In this document: in pieces, positions 44,994 to 52,600 of the stretch
How the letters are laid out: each line of letters begins with the position of its first letter
How positions within the stretch are numbered: position 1 is the stretch's first letter
Source: Dysgonomonas hofstadii
GTDB lineage: Bacteria; Bacteroidota; Bacteroidia; Bacteroidales; Dysgonomonadaceae
Assembly: GCF_014196915.1 (NCBI RefSeq)
Contig: NZ_JACIEP010000020.1
Span: forward strand, 1 to 64,000
Direction: 5' to 3'
Length of the DNA stretch: 64,000 nt
Program-made: the position numbers and the translations under genes
Notes under the pieces: generated by a model
The model's input: the letters and a program-made list of their open reading frames with translations, nothing else
Databases searched by the model: none
Told to the model about the DNA's origin: nothing

Positions 44994-45101
44994 CTACGCG
45001 TGTGGTGGAGAATGGTCTCTCTCTAACAAAAAAAAGCTAACATCCAAATTTTCAGACGGAAAAATGAAATGTAGTATTGCTTTTCTGTGTGTTAAAATCA
45101 T
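44994..45101 (-). CDS. Micro-ORF copy B of a dispersed three-member family
   Basis: A 35-codon frame has the core IFPSENLDVSFFLLER followed by a short tail (DHSPPHA). It aligns without gaps to copy A (10536-10631) over 28 codons, and its 3' half aligns to copy C (28069-28191). An exact TATATTTG -7 box lies 33 bp upstream on the minus strand (45134-45141), so this copy has the best promoter of the three. Synonymous as well as non-synonymous changes separate A and B. The rest of the 44665-45247 gap holds only the doubtful 69-codon ORF. Confidence 0.42.
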   Translation of the reverse strand: MILTHRKAILHFIFPSENLDVSFFLLERDHSPPHA

Positions 45102-45133
45102 TGTTGTTTGTGCTCGTTCACTGTTATCTGATA

Positions 45134-45141
45134 CAAATATA
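45134..45141 (-). promoter_or_regulatory. Promoter -7 box before micro-ORF B
   Basis: CAAATATA on the plus strand is TATATTTG on the minus strand, an exact match. No minus-strand gene other than the micro-ORF lies within 200 bp downstream. Confidence 0.45.
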
Positions 45142-45247
45142 GGTAATAAATAAAAAAAATCAGAATTAAAAAAAATGTTTTTTTTGATATGTGATCTCAG
45201 TTAACAACAATATTCTCTTTATTTGCTCATTAGATAATTAGTTTTCA

Positions 45248-46435
45248 CTATTCAACATACAATACCAATCCTTTCAGATATTCTCCCTCAGGATGGTAAA
45301 TATTTACAGGATGATCGGCTGGCTGGCTCAACTGGTGTAATATTCTTACCTTTCGTCCCGACATGGCGGCAGCACTAAATACAGCAAGGCGGAAAGCCTC
45401 TTTAGAGATAACCTGAGAGCAGGAGAACGTAAACACAATACCTCCGGATGCTACTTTTTCAAAAGCAGTTGCGTTCAGGCGTTTATATCCCTGCAATGCA
45501 TTGCGGATAGCTCCCCTGTGCTTGGCGAATGCCGGAGGATCCAGTATGATGAGGTCATACTCTCCTTTTTCTATATTTCCCAGGAATTTGAATGCATCTT
45601 CTGCAAATGCCTCATGCCTTTCATCTCCGGGGAAATTGATCTCTACATTTTTGTTAGTCAGTGAGATCGCTTTCGATGAACTATCTACCGAATGGACTAG
45701 TTTCGCACCTCCGCGCATAGCGTAGAACGAGAATCCCCCTGTGTAGCAGAACATATTCAGTACCGAACGGTTATCCGAATATTTTTCAAGCAGAGCCCTG
45801 TTGTCCCGTTGGTCGACAAAGAAGCCTGTTTTCTGCCCTTTTACCCAGTCGGGATAGAATTTAAGGCCATTCTCTATTGCAATTTCAGATACATCTTTTC
45901 CTCCATACAGATAATCATTCTCTGCACCTAAGTTTGCCTTAAAAGGCAATGTCGTTTCCGATTTATAGTAGATGTTCTTTAATGTATCGCTCATCACAGA
46001 TCTCAGGGCAGCGGCTATTGTCAGTCTATCCTGATGCATTCCTACAGAGTGGGATTGGATAACGGCCGTCTCTCCATAGATGTCGATGATCAGCCCGGGA
46101 AGGTTATCTCCCTCGCCATGTACAAGGCGGTATGAATTGTTTTCATCGGAGACCAAACCGATGGCTTTACGCATATCGAAAGCCGATCGCAGCCGTTTCT
46201 CCCAGAAAGGCACATCGATTTCCTCTTCTTCGAACGACAGCACACGTACTTCGATGCTACCTATCTGATAGTGGCCGACAGCAATAAAGTCATTGCCCGC
46301 TGTATAAACAGCAACTACTTCTCCTTCTTCGAGGTCTGCGTCCTTTTGTTGTATAGCGCCCGAAAATATCCACGGATGAAACCGCTTCAGGGATTCTTCT
46401 TTCTTTGGCTTCAGTTTTATTTTTTTGTAAATCAT
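45248..46435 (-). CDS. rlmI: Class I rRNA methyltransferase, RlmI family
   Basis: This 395-residue protein has an N-terminal PUA domain (about 1-75, KRFHPWIFSGAI...), an EEHUD-like middle domain and a Rossmann SAM-dependent methyltransferase domain with VLNMFCYTGGFSFYA, VDSSSKAI and the catalytic ILDPPAF followed by SCSQ. It belongs to the RlmI group, which makes m5C1962 in 23S rRNA in E. coli; the exact site here is inferred. It follows the TonB-receptor gene by 33 bp on the same strand. Confidence 0.9.
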   Translation of the reverse strand: MIYKKIKLKPKKEESLKRFHPWIFSGAIQQKDADLEEGEVVAVYTAGNDFIAVGHYQIGSIEVRVLSFEEEEIDVPFWEKRLRSAFDMRKAIGLVSDENNSYRLVHGEGDNLPGLIIDIYGETAVIQSHSVGMHQDRLTIAAALRSVMSDTLKNIYYKSETTLPFKANLGAENDYLYGGKDVSEIAIENGLKFYPDWVKGQKTGFFVDQRDNRALLEKYSDNRSVLNMFCYTGGFSFYAMRGGAKLVHSVDSSSKAISLTNKNVEINFPGDERHEAFAEDAFKFLGNIEKGEYDLIILDPPAFAKHRGAIRNALQGYKRLNATAFEKVASGGIVFTFSCSQVISKEAFRLAVFSAAAMSGRKVRILHQLSQPADHPVNIYHPEGEYLKGLVLYVE

Positions 46436-46468
46436 ACCTAAATAGCTTAGAGCTTGAGAGGCACAAAA

Positions 46469-48760
46469 TTACAACTTTATTTTCAAAGAAGCACCCCAGC
46501 GCATAGGTTTTGATTTCTGTGCATAGTAATTACCCATCGATTCGAACAGGAAGGCATTGTAATCACGGTCGAGAATATTCTTTCCCCATACTTCCACGGT
46601 AAAGATATTCTTCTCTAAAGCCAGATGAGCATTGAGTACCCCGTAAAAACCCTGAGACATTTCATTATCTTCTGCCCAGTAAATTTTTCCTATTCCCGAG
46701 AAATTGGTATCGAAGGATATCCTGTCCAATATGGCTTTTCTTTTGAAGTCATAGGTAATACTTCCCCCGACATTGAAAGTCGATGCGGGAGCGAACGGAA
46801 TATGGTTGTCCGTGTAATTGTTTACCTCATTGCCATCCCCGTCTTTTACGATATAATCCTTAAAACGGGCATCAGCCAGTCCGTAATTGACATAAAGATA
46901 AAATCCGTTGCATGGGCGGGTTTTCAAACCGATTTCGAAACCTTTGCTGTCAGCCTTTCCCGCATTGCTTACCATACGTCCGCCACGGTTGTTGATAAAC
47001 TGTGTTATCTGCACATCATGTACATCGATATAGTACAAGGCGAAGTTCGTAGACAGGGTGTTGTCGATTATATCTATCTGTCCTCCGAGTTCGTAATTCC
47101 AGCTGTATTCGGGTTTGTAAGCGATCCGTTTGTTGATATCTTCTTCTTTCATGTCTTCCATCTGCCGCATATTGTTTTCGAGTGCTTCCTGCAACAGGTC
47201 GGCGAAGATTTGTATATTGTGTCCCCCGGCCTTGTAACCTTTCGATGCGGAAGCATACAGATAGGAGGCCGGCTTGAATTGATATTTTATTACAGCCTTG
47301 GGTAGTAATTCAAGAAAATCATCAGACGAACTTCCTTGAAGTATAGCATTCGCTTGCATTGGTATGGCGACAGGCGATCCGGCGGGTTGCATGGTGAAAT
47401 TCGCCAGAGCATCCGAGTTATATTCAAGTTTAGTCTTTTCATAATCGAGCCTCAGTCCTAAAGTTGTGGATAACCCGGTAAGTCCGAACAAATTATTAAA
47501 TGTTGACTGGTGGAATATCGCAGCCCCATAGATCGGACGTTTGAAAGTGCTGTTCAGGTCTATTACGTCATCTGTAAAAATGAATTTAGGAGCTTGCGGA
47601 TTATTTCCGTGAACTTCATCCAATGGCTTTTGCAGATATTCGGCGATGCCATCTTCCATCATATATACCGGCGATGTTGTATGCAGATAATCATAGAAGC
47701 CATATACTCCGGATGACCATTGATAATTTGATTTATTTACCGACTTGATAGTTATCTCCTGACTGATTGAGTTTTGTCTTTGCTTTTGATTGATCTGAAA
47801 GTAAGATTTTGGAGTATAATCCTGATCCATATTCATTTTGTCTTTCAGGTATTGATACCCTGTCGTGGAATTTATCTCAAAACCTTTACCTGAGTATCGC
47901 AGGGCAAGGCCATTAGTCAACAAATTACGTTTGTAATAACTATCGGAATTGTAATTGATCTCATTGGTTGCTATATTGGCATAGGGGAACGCTCCCTGAT
48001 CTACATAATCGTAACTAAACGAGTAGGTTGCGGACAGGCGGGATGTTATGTTCCATTCAAACTTTATCCGGCTTCCTGCATTTTTCAGATCGTCTATTTT
48101 TTTGTTATTATACAGATTGGTAAAATAACCGTCATCCTGTTTATAGAAACCACTGACAGAGATTCCCATCTTATTGTTCAACTGCTGGAAATGAGAGATA
48201 TTCCCCGAGAATTGACCGTAATTTCCTCCTCCCGCTCTGATTGTAGTTCCCTGATAGGACAGGGGCGAGAAAGTATATATATTTATAAGCCCTCCCATTG
48301 TGTTTCGTCCATAGAGCGTACCTTGTGTTCCTCTTAATACTTCCACCCGTTGAATGTCGAAAAGTTCGGTGTCGAAAGATGTTGTATTGAAATAAGGCAC
48401 ATTGTCCACATAAATACTTACTGTCTGATCTCCCGAACGGGCACCGATACCTCTGATGTAGAAAGGGGCAGTCATCTTAGACCCGTAATCGGCAGCAAAA
48501 TAGTTGGGAACTATCGCACTTAAATCCTTCAGAGAGTTGATTTGTAAAGCCTCCAGATTCTTCGGAGAGAATACCGAAACCGCAGCAGGCAACGATTTCA
48601 GACTATTTGTTTCCTTTATGGATGAAAGAATGACAATATCATTTTTCAATTCTGTATACAAGGTGTCTTTAGGCAGGTCTTTCTTAGCCTGCAGTCCTGA
48701 AATGCACAGGAGGGAAAAAAATATAAGATGGATTTTTTTTATATTATTACAAGTTTTCAT
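46469..48760 (-). CDS. TonB-dependent outer-membrane receptor
   Basis: This 763-residue protein has a signal peptide (cut near LQAKK), a plug domain (about 45-165, with SLPAAVSVFSPKNLEAL and VEVLRGTQGTLYGRNTMGGLINI) and a 22-strand barrel ending in KIKL with the terminal aromatic pattern. It has no N-terminal carboxypeptidase-like domain and no SusD partner, so it is not a polysaccharide SusC. It resembles siderophore/vitamin receptors. The thiamine operon lies just upstream on the same strand, but a terminator and a repeat element intervene and no riboswitch precedes the gene, so a thiamine role is only a guess. Confidence 0.88.
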   Translation of the reverse strand: MKTCNNIKKIHLIFFSLLCISGLQAKKDLPKDTLYTELKNDIVILSSIKETNSLKSLPAAVSVFSPKNLEALQINSLKDLSAIVPNYFAADYGSKMTAPFYIRGIGARSGDQTVSIYVDNVPYFNTTSFDTELFDIQRVEVLRGTQGTLYGRNTMGGLINIYTFSPLSYQGTTIRAGGGNYGQFSGNISHFQQLNNKMGISVSGFYKQDDGYFTNLYNNKKIDDLKNAGSRIKFEWNITSRLSATYSFSYDYVDQGAFPYANIATNEINYNSDSYYKRNLLTNGLALRYSGKGFEINSTTGYQYLKDKMNMDQDYTPKSYFQINQKQRQNSISQEITIKSVNKSNYQWSSGVYGFYDYLHTTSPVYMMEDGIAEYLQKPLDEVHGNNPQAPKFIFTDDVIDLNSTFKRPIYGAAIFHQSTFNNLFGLTGLSTTLGLRLDYEKTKLEYNSDALANFTMQPAGSPVAIPMQANAILQGSSSDDFLELLPKAVIKYQFKPASYLYASASKGYKAGGHNIQIFADLLQEALENNMRQMEDMKEEDINKRIAYKPEYSWNYELGGQIDIIDNTLSTNFALYYIDVHDVQITQFINNRGGRMVSNAGKADSKGFEIGLKTRPCNGFYLYVNYGLADARFKDYIVKDGDGNEVNNYTDNHIPFAPASTFNVGGSITYDFKRKAILDRISFDTNFSGIGKIYWAEDNEMSQGFYGVLNAHLALEKNIFTVEVWGKNILDRDYNAFLFESMGNYYAQKSKPMRWGASLKIKL

Positions 48761-48860
48761 AAATTTAATTTATTAGGCAATGCAAAGGAAATGCATTCCT
48801 GTAGCTTTATCAATCACTAGATGTAGTGATTTCAATAAATTATTTGAACCTATAATTGTT

Positions 48861-48965
48861 AAAAGTTGACAAAAGTGACACATCGTTCAGTTATCAGCCA
48901 ACAAAGAACTCCTGCTACTCTTTTTATTCTGTGTTTCAAAAAAAGTTACAAAAGTTACACTTTTG
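48861..48965 (-). repeat. 9-bp tandem repeats upstream of the TonB receptor gene
   Basis: On the minus strand, toward the receptor gene, TGTCACTTT TGTCAACTT lies within 48861-48885 and TGTAACTTT TGTAACTTT within 48938-48965. The second stretch shares 26 identical bases with those upstream of ltrA (1488-1514) and rbfA (31210-31235). A small hairpin ATCACTA-GATG-TAGTGAT lies nearer the gene (about 48815-48832). Confidence 0.55.
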
Positions 48966-49047
48966 CAACTTTTTCAATTTCGTTCTTTCGTCCTTTTTCG
49001 TTCTTTCGGATTTGTAAACCGAAAGTCCTTAATTGCGGATTTTAAAT

Positions 49048-49199
49048 GAGGCTGTCCCAAAAGTGATTTTGCACTGTTAAAGTGTTACTCTCTCTGTCAT
49101 TCTGAGTGCAACGAAGGATCTAAACTCTCCCGAAAAGAGATATTTCACTGCGTTCAATATGACAAAAAGAAACCAGAAAATACTTTTGGGATACCCTCC
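49048..49199. repeat. MITE-like element related to the one at 9783-9953
   Basis: The outer arms are inverted: GGCTGTCCCAAAAGTGATTTT (from 49050) and AAAATACTTTTGGGATACCC (49177-49196), with mismatches. The inner unit runs from TGTCAT (49095) to ATGACA (49164) and is clearly the same as the inner unit at 9839-9904. The same core thus carries different outer ends at two loci. It lies between the thiamine operon and the TonB receptor gene. Confidence 0.55.
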
Positions 49200-49273
49200 A
49201 TATTACCACATTGTCTCATTAGTTTATCTTATAGATAAAATTCCGTAAGAAAAATGCAGTTTTATAAACAAAA

Positions 49274-49309
49274 ACAGATATGAATAGCTGTTCGCTATTT
49301 CATATCTGT
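49274..49309 (-). terminator. Terminator of the thiamine salvage operon
   Basis: On the minus strand ACAGATATGAAATAGC pairs with GCTATTCATATCTGT around a 5-nt loop (one bulge) and is followed by TTTTG. It lies about 30 bp after the thiD stop. Confidence 0.75.
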
Positions 49310-49337
49310 CTTATACGATTGACCTTGTTTTATCTGA

Positions 49338-50150
49338 TTACTCCCAATACTTGAAAAAATGATGTACAGGTCCGTGTCCTTTTCCTATCTCATAATCAGC
49401 CCCGGCGATAATGGCTTTGTTGATATAATCTTTGGCTTGTCTGACAGCCTCATTTAATGGTAAGCCATGAGCCAGAAAAGATGCAATAGCCGAAGAGAAT
49501 GTACAACCTGTTCCATGTGTGTTCTTTGTATGAACACGTTCGGATGTCAGTTCTATTATCTCGTCTGTTTCGGCATTGTAGAATACATCGGTAAGTTTTT
49601 CGTCGGAAAGATGTCCTGCTTTGAGCATAACAGAGACTTTATTACCAAATGATAGCTCCTTCACGACATCCGGCAGGTCTTTCTGACTTTTAATGCTTTT
49701 CCCAAGAAGTATCTCGGCTTCGGGTATATTGGGCGTTATTATCCTGACAATGGGGATCAGCTCTTTTTTTAGTGTTTCGATAGCTTCATCCTGCAACAGT
49801 TTATCTCCCGATGTAGCTACCATTACCGGATCTAAAACCAGATTTTTTATATTGTAATTCAATAGAGTTTTCTTTACAGCTAATATCAGTTCAGTGGAGT
49901 GGAGCATCCCTATCTTTACGGCATCGGCACCTATATCATCCAATACCGATTTTATCTGCCCTGTAACAAATGGTACAGGGATAGGGTGCACGTCGGTAAC
50001 ACCAACTGTGTTTTCGTCCACTACAGCTACTATCACAGTAGCACCATAGCATCCGCAAGCTGAAAATGTTTTCAGATCGGCCTGAATACCTGCGCCGCCA
50101 CTTGGATCGCTACCTGCTATTGATAAAGCGATTTTATAATGCTTTTTCAT
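49338..50150 (-). CDS. thiD: Hydroxymethylpyrimidine/phosphomethylpyrimidine kinase
   Basis: This 270-residue ribokinase-fold enzyme phosphorylates HMP and then HMP-P to HMP-PP. SIAGSDPSGGAGIQADLKTF at the N-terminus, the CGCYGATVIVAVV stretch, and the ATP/anion-hole motif THGTGCTFSSAIAS are all present. It is the last gene of the thiM-thiE-tenA-thiD operon, 17 bp after tenA. Confidence 0.96.
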   Translation of the reverse strand: MKKHYKIALSIAGSDPSGGAGIQADLKTFSACGCYGATVIVAVVDENTVGVTDVHPIPVPFVTGQIKSVLDDIGADAVKIGMLHSTELILAVKKTLLNYNIKNLVLDPVMVATSGDKLLQDEAIETLKKELIPIVRIITPNIPEAEILLGKSIKSQKDLPDVVKELSFGNKVSVMLKAGHLSDEKLTDVFYNAETDEIIELTSERVHTKNTHGTGCTFSSAIASFLAHGLPLNEAVRQAKDYINKAIIAGADYEIGKGHGPVHHFFKYWE

Positions 50151-50167
50151 AATTTTTTAATCAAGTT

Positions 50168-50821
50168 TTATATAGTCCATTTTTCAAGACGCCATGCGCT
50201 GTCCCAAAATAACCATTCCATTTTGGAACACATCACATAAGCTGTGGTCATTGCTTTACGTTGTTCTTCGGTACACTTTTCAGCCAGTTCATCGCAGATA
50301 GCGATAGCCGTTTTTACCGAATCTTCGAAAGCTTCGCCGCCGTAAGTATCTATCCAGCTTTGATAGGGATTGTGTCCTTTTGTCTGATTGGCCAATATAT
50401 AGTCTCCCACCTCTTTGTAAATCCAGAAACAAGGTAACACAGCCGCAACAATCACCTCGACCGGAGAGTTAGCGAGTTGCCTCAACAGGTAAGATATATA
50501 TAGCAGGCAGCTTGGCGATGCTTCTGATTTAATATTGCTTTCTGTTTTACTTACGAACGATTCATGCAATGCTTTTTCTACAGCTATACTGTCTCCTGCA
50601 AAGTGGATAAAAGCTTCTATATGTTCCGGTTTACTTAGTTTAGAGGCTATGCCCGTAAGCACTTTTCCGTATTCGGCGAGGTAAAGTGCATCCTGCTGAA
50701 TATAAAACGTAAACTTTTCTTTATCCAGCGAGCCATCTATCAATTCCTGTATAAAAGGTTGTTCAAGTATCTGTTTATAGACTGGTTCTGCTTTCTTCCA
50801 TGCGGTTTCACTCCATTTCAT
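50168..50821 (-). CDS. tenA: TenA family aminopyrimidine aminohydrolase (thiaminase II)
   Basis: This 217-residue all-helical TenA protein hydrolyses aminopyrimidine breakdown products of thiamine to HMP. Conserved features include FYIQQDALYLAEYGKVL with the active-site Asp/Tyr, ALLPCFWIYKEVG-like PCFWIYKEVGDY, and the YGGEAFEDSV region with a catalytic Glu near the C-terminal helix. It lies 7 bp after thiE. Its presence points to salvage of pyrimidine from degraded thiamine. Confidence 0.93.
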   Translation of the reverse strand: MKWSETAWKKAEPVYKQILEQPFIQELIDGSLDKEKFTFYIQQDALYLAEYGKVLTGIASKLSKPEHIEAFIHFAGDSIAVEKALHESFVSKTESNIKSEASPSCLLYISYLLRQLANSPVEVIVAAVLPCFWIYKEVGDYILANQTKGHNPYQSWIDTYGGEAFEDSVKTAIAICDELAEKCTEEQRKAMTTAYVMCSKMEWLFWDSAWRLEKWTI

Positions 50822-50828
50822 ATTTTAT

Positions 50829-51470
50829 TCATTTTTTGTTTTTCGACTCATTTACTATTTTTCTTAACTCCGAAGCAGCCAGACTTGGATCGTTCGCTGA
50901 CATAATAGCCGATACGACTGAAATACCATCTGCTCCGGCATGTATTATATCTTTGGCATTCGACTGGTTTATGCCGCCAATACCTACACTCGGGTGCTTA
51001 CTTATCCGGGTAATTTCCTTTACGCCATCCAACCCTAAGGCCGAGGCTGTGTCTGTTTTCGTCAGTGTACTGAAAACAGGGGATATGCCAATGTAATCGA
51101 CATCCAGATTATTCGCTTCTATCGTGTCTTCTATATTTTCTACCGAAAGGCCTATGATCTTATCTTTCCCCATCAATTTGCGGACTATAGGGTAGGGTAT
51201 ATCGTCCTGTCCTATATGCAGGCCATCAGCGTCGCATGCCAGCGCGATATCGAGCCTGTCGTTTATTATCAACGGAACTTTATACGGTTTCAGCAGCGTT
51301 TTCATTAGCATGGCGAGTTCGTAAAACTCTTTGCCGGAACAATCTTTTTCGCGCAGTTGAACCATTGTTACACCACCTTTTACGGCAGCTTCCACCACTT
51401 CGCTCAATGTGCGTCCGAGTGACAGGCTACGGTCGGTTACAAGATACAGGCTCAGGTCGAAAGGTAACAT
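50829..51470 (-). CDS. thiE: Thiamine-phosphate synthase
   Basis: This 213-residue TIM-barrel enzyme couples HMP-PP with thiazole phosphate to give thiamine phosphate. VTDRSLSLGRTL, VTMVQLREKDCSGKEF, INDRLDIALACDADGLHIGQDD and GISPVFSTLTKTD are the family motifs. GIGGINQSNAKDIIHAGADGISVVSAI forms the phosphate-binding end. The start is 4 bp after the thiM stop. Confidence 0.96.
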   Translation of the reverse strand: MLPFDLSLYLVTDRSLSLGRTLSEVVEAAVKGGVTMVQLREKDCSGKEFYELAMLMKTLLKPYKVPLIINDRLDIALACDADGLHIGQDDIPYPIVRKLMGKDKIIGLSVENIEDTIEANNLDVDYIGISPVFSTLTKTDTASALGLDGVKEITRISKHPSVGIGGINQSNAKDIIHAGADGISVVSAIMSANDPSLAASELRKIVNESKNKK

Positions 51471-51474
51471 AGGT

Positions 51475-52269
51475 TTATAATTTTATATTGGCTTTTATCG
51501 TATCACCATTCAGGTTGTATAGTTCATCGAGAAAGTTCACCTGTAAACTACCGTTTCCCGACGATCTGTGGGCTGCGATTTCTCCGGCAATACTCATTAT
51601 CGCCATTCCGTGCGTGGCGGCTTCCAGCAAGTCTGGGTTCACTGCCGTAAATGCGGCAACCACCGCAGTTGCCGTACATCCCATGCCTGTTACACGGGCC
51701 ATCATCGGGTTGCCGTTCTTGACTGTGCGTACATTGTCACCATCGGTAATATAATCGGTCTGCCCACTGATAACGACTACTGCATTCGTTTTTCTCGCTA
51801 ATGTTTTTGCAGACTCCAGAGCAGAGTCGGAAGAATCGGTACTGTCCACCCCTTTGGTCTGTATTCCGGCGTTGCATAATGCCATTATTTCAGATGCATT
51901 TCCCCTGATAACAGATGGTTTGCACTCTTCAATTATCTGCTTGCATACATTTGTCCTGTATGGTGTAGCTCCTGCGCCTACAGGATCGAATACTATGGGA
52001 GTACCTTTTTCTAATGCGGTTTTCCCGGCAATAAGCATTGCTTTTACCCATTCAGGCTCAAGCGTGCCTATGTTTATTACCAGGGCAGAAGCAATACTCG
52101 CCATATCGGCTACTTCTTCGAGCGAATGTGCCATAACAGGGGATGCCCCTACAGCTAGCAGTCCGTTGGCTGTGTTGTTCATTACTACATAATTTGTGAT
52201 ATTATGTATCAAAGGCGATTTTTCTCTGACCAGTTCCAGATCCCGTATTAAATTGGAAATATTAATCAT
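51475..52269 (-). CDS. thiM: Hydroxyethylthiazole kinase
   Basis: This 264-residue ribokinase-like enzyme phosphorylates 4-methyl-5-hydroxyethylthiazole for thiamine salvage. [56 protein letters not shown] and the catalytic Cys region [11 protein letters not shown] are diagnostic. The frame opens upstream at 52308, but that part lies in the riboswitch terminator, so the start is ATG 52269 (MINISNL). It is the first gene of the thiamine salvage operon. Confidence 0.95.
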   Translation of the reverse strand: MINISNLIRDLELVREKSPLIHNITNYVVMNNTANGLLAVGASPVMAHSLEEVADMASIASALVINIGTLEPEWVKAMLIAGKTALEKGTPIVFDPVGAGATPYRTNVCKQIIEECKPSVIRGNASEIMALCNAGIQTKGVDSTDSSDSALESAKTLARKTNAVVVISGQTDYITDGDNVRTVKNGNPMMARVTGMGCTATAVVAAFTAVNPDLLEAATHGMAIMSIAGEIAAHRSSGNGSLQVNFLDELYNLNGDTIKANIKL

Positions 52270-52289
52270 ATTTAATTCGTGTTTTAAAT

Positions 52290-52319
52290 GAAAAAGCCGT
52301 CTCATCAAATGAAACGGCT
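52290..52319 (-). terminator. Riboswitch-controlled terminator before thiM
   Basis: On the minus strand AGCCGTTTCAT pairs with ATGAGACGGCT (one mismatch, 3-nt loop) and is followed by TTTTT. It lies between the TPP aptamer and the thiM start, the place of a transcription-attenuating expression platform. Confidence 0.8.
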
Positions 52320-52354
52320 GGTAAATATATCTGATAAATTATATACTTATAGAT

Positions 52355-52445
52355 TTTACCGTTTCCCTACGATGCCAATTACAACATATCAGGTTCAAGG
52401 GTTTAATCTCAGCTCTTTCTTAAGCACCCCTAACAGTACGCACAC
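52355..52445 (-). promoter_or_regulatory. TPP riboswitch (THI element)
   Basis: On the minus strand the conserved THI-box pieces occur in order: GGGGTGC, GCTGAGAT, ACCCTTGAACCTGAT, and after a short variable part GGCATCGTAGGGAA. They form the five-helix aptamer that binds thiamine pyrophosphate. With the terminator at 52290-52319 it should switch off thiM-thiE-tenA-thiD when TPP is plentiful. The region between 52446 and 52600 holds no other visible feature besides clpB's leader. Confidence 0.92.
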
Positions 52446-52600
52446 CACAAACTTACATAAAAAAATCGAAGAAAGGGATAAAAACGAGTAAATATATAAA
52501 AACTGACATTTTGTCAAAAAGATTGTTTTGGCAAATATTTTGAACGGATAATATCAGACAACTGTTATAAAAATTAGAATATAAAAGGAGAATTAAATAT

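Noticed and set aside
52288-52491. 67-codon plus ORF before clpB
   Set aside because: It lies antisense to the TPP riboswitch and its terminator, which explain the sequence.
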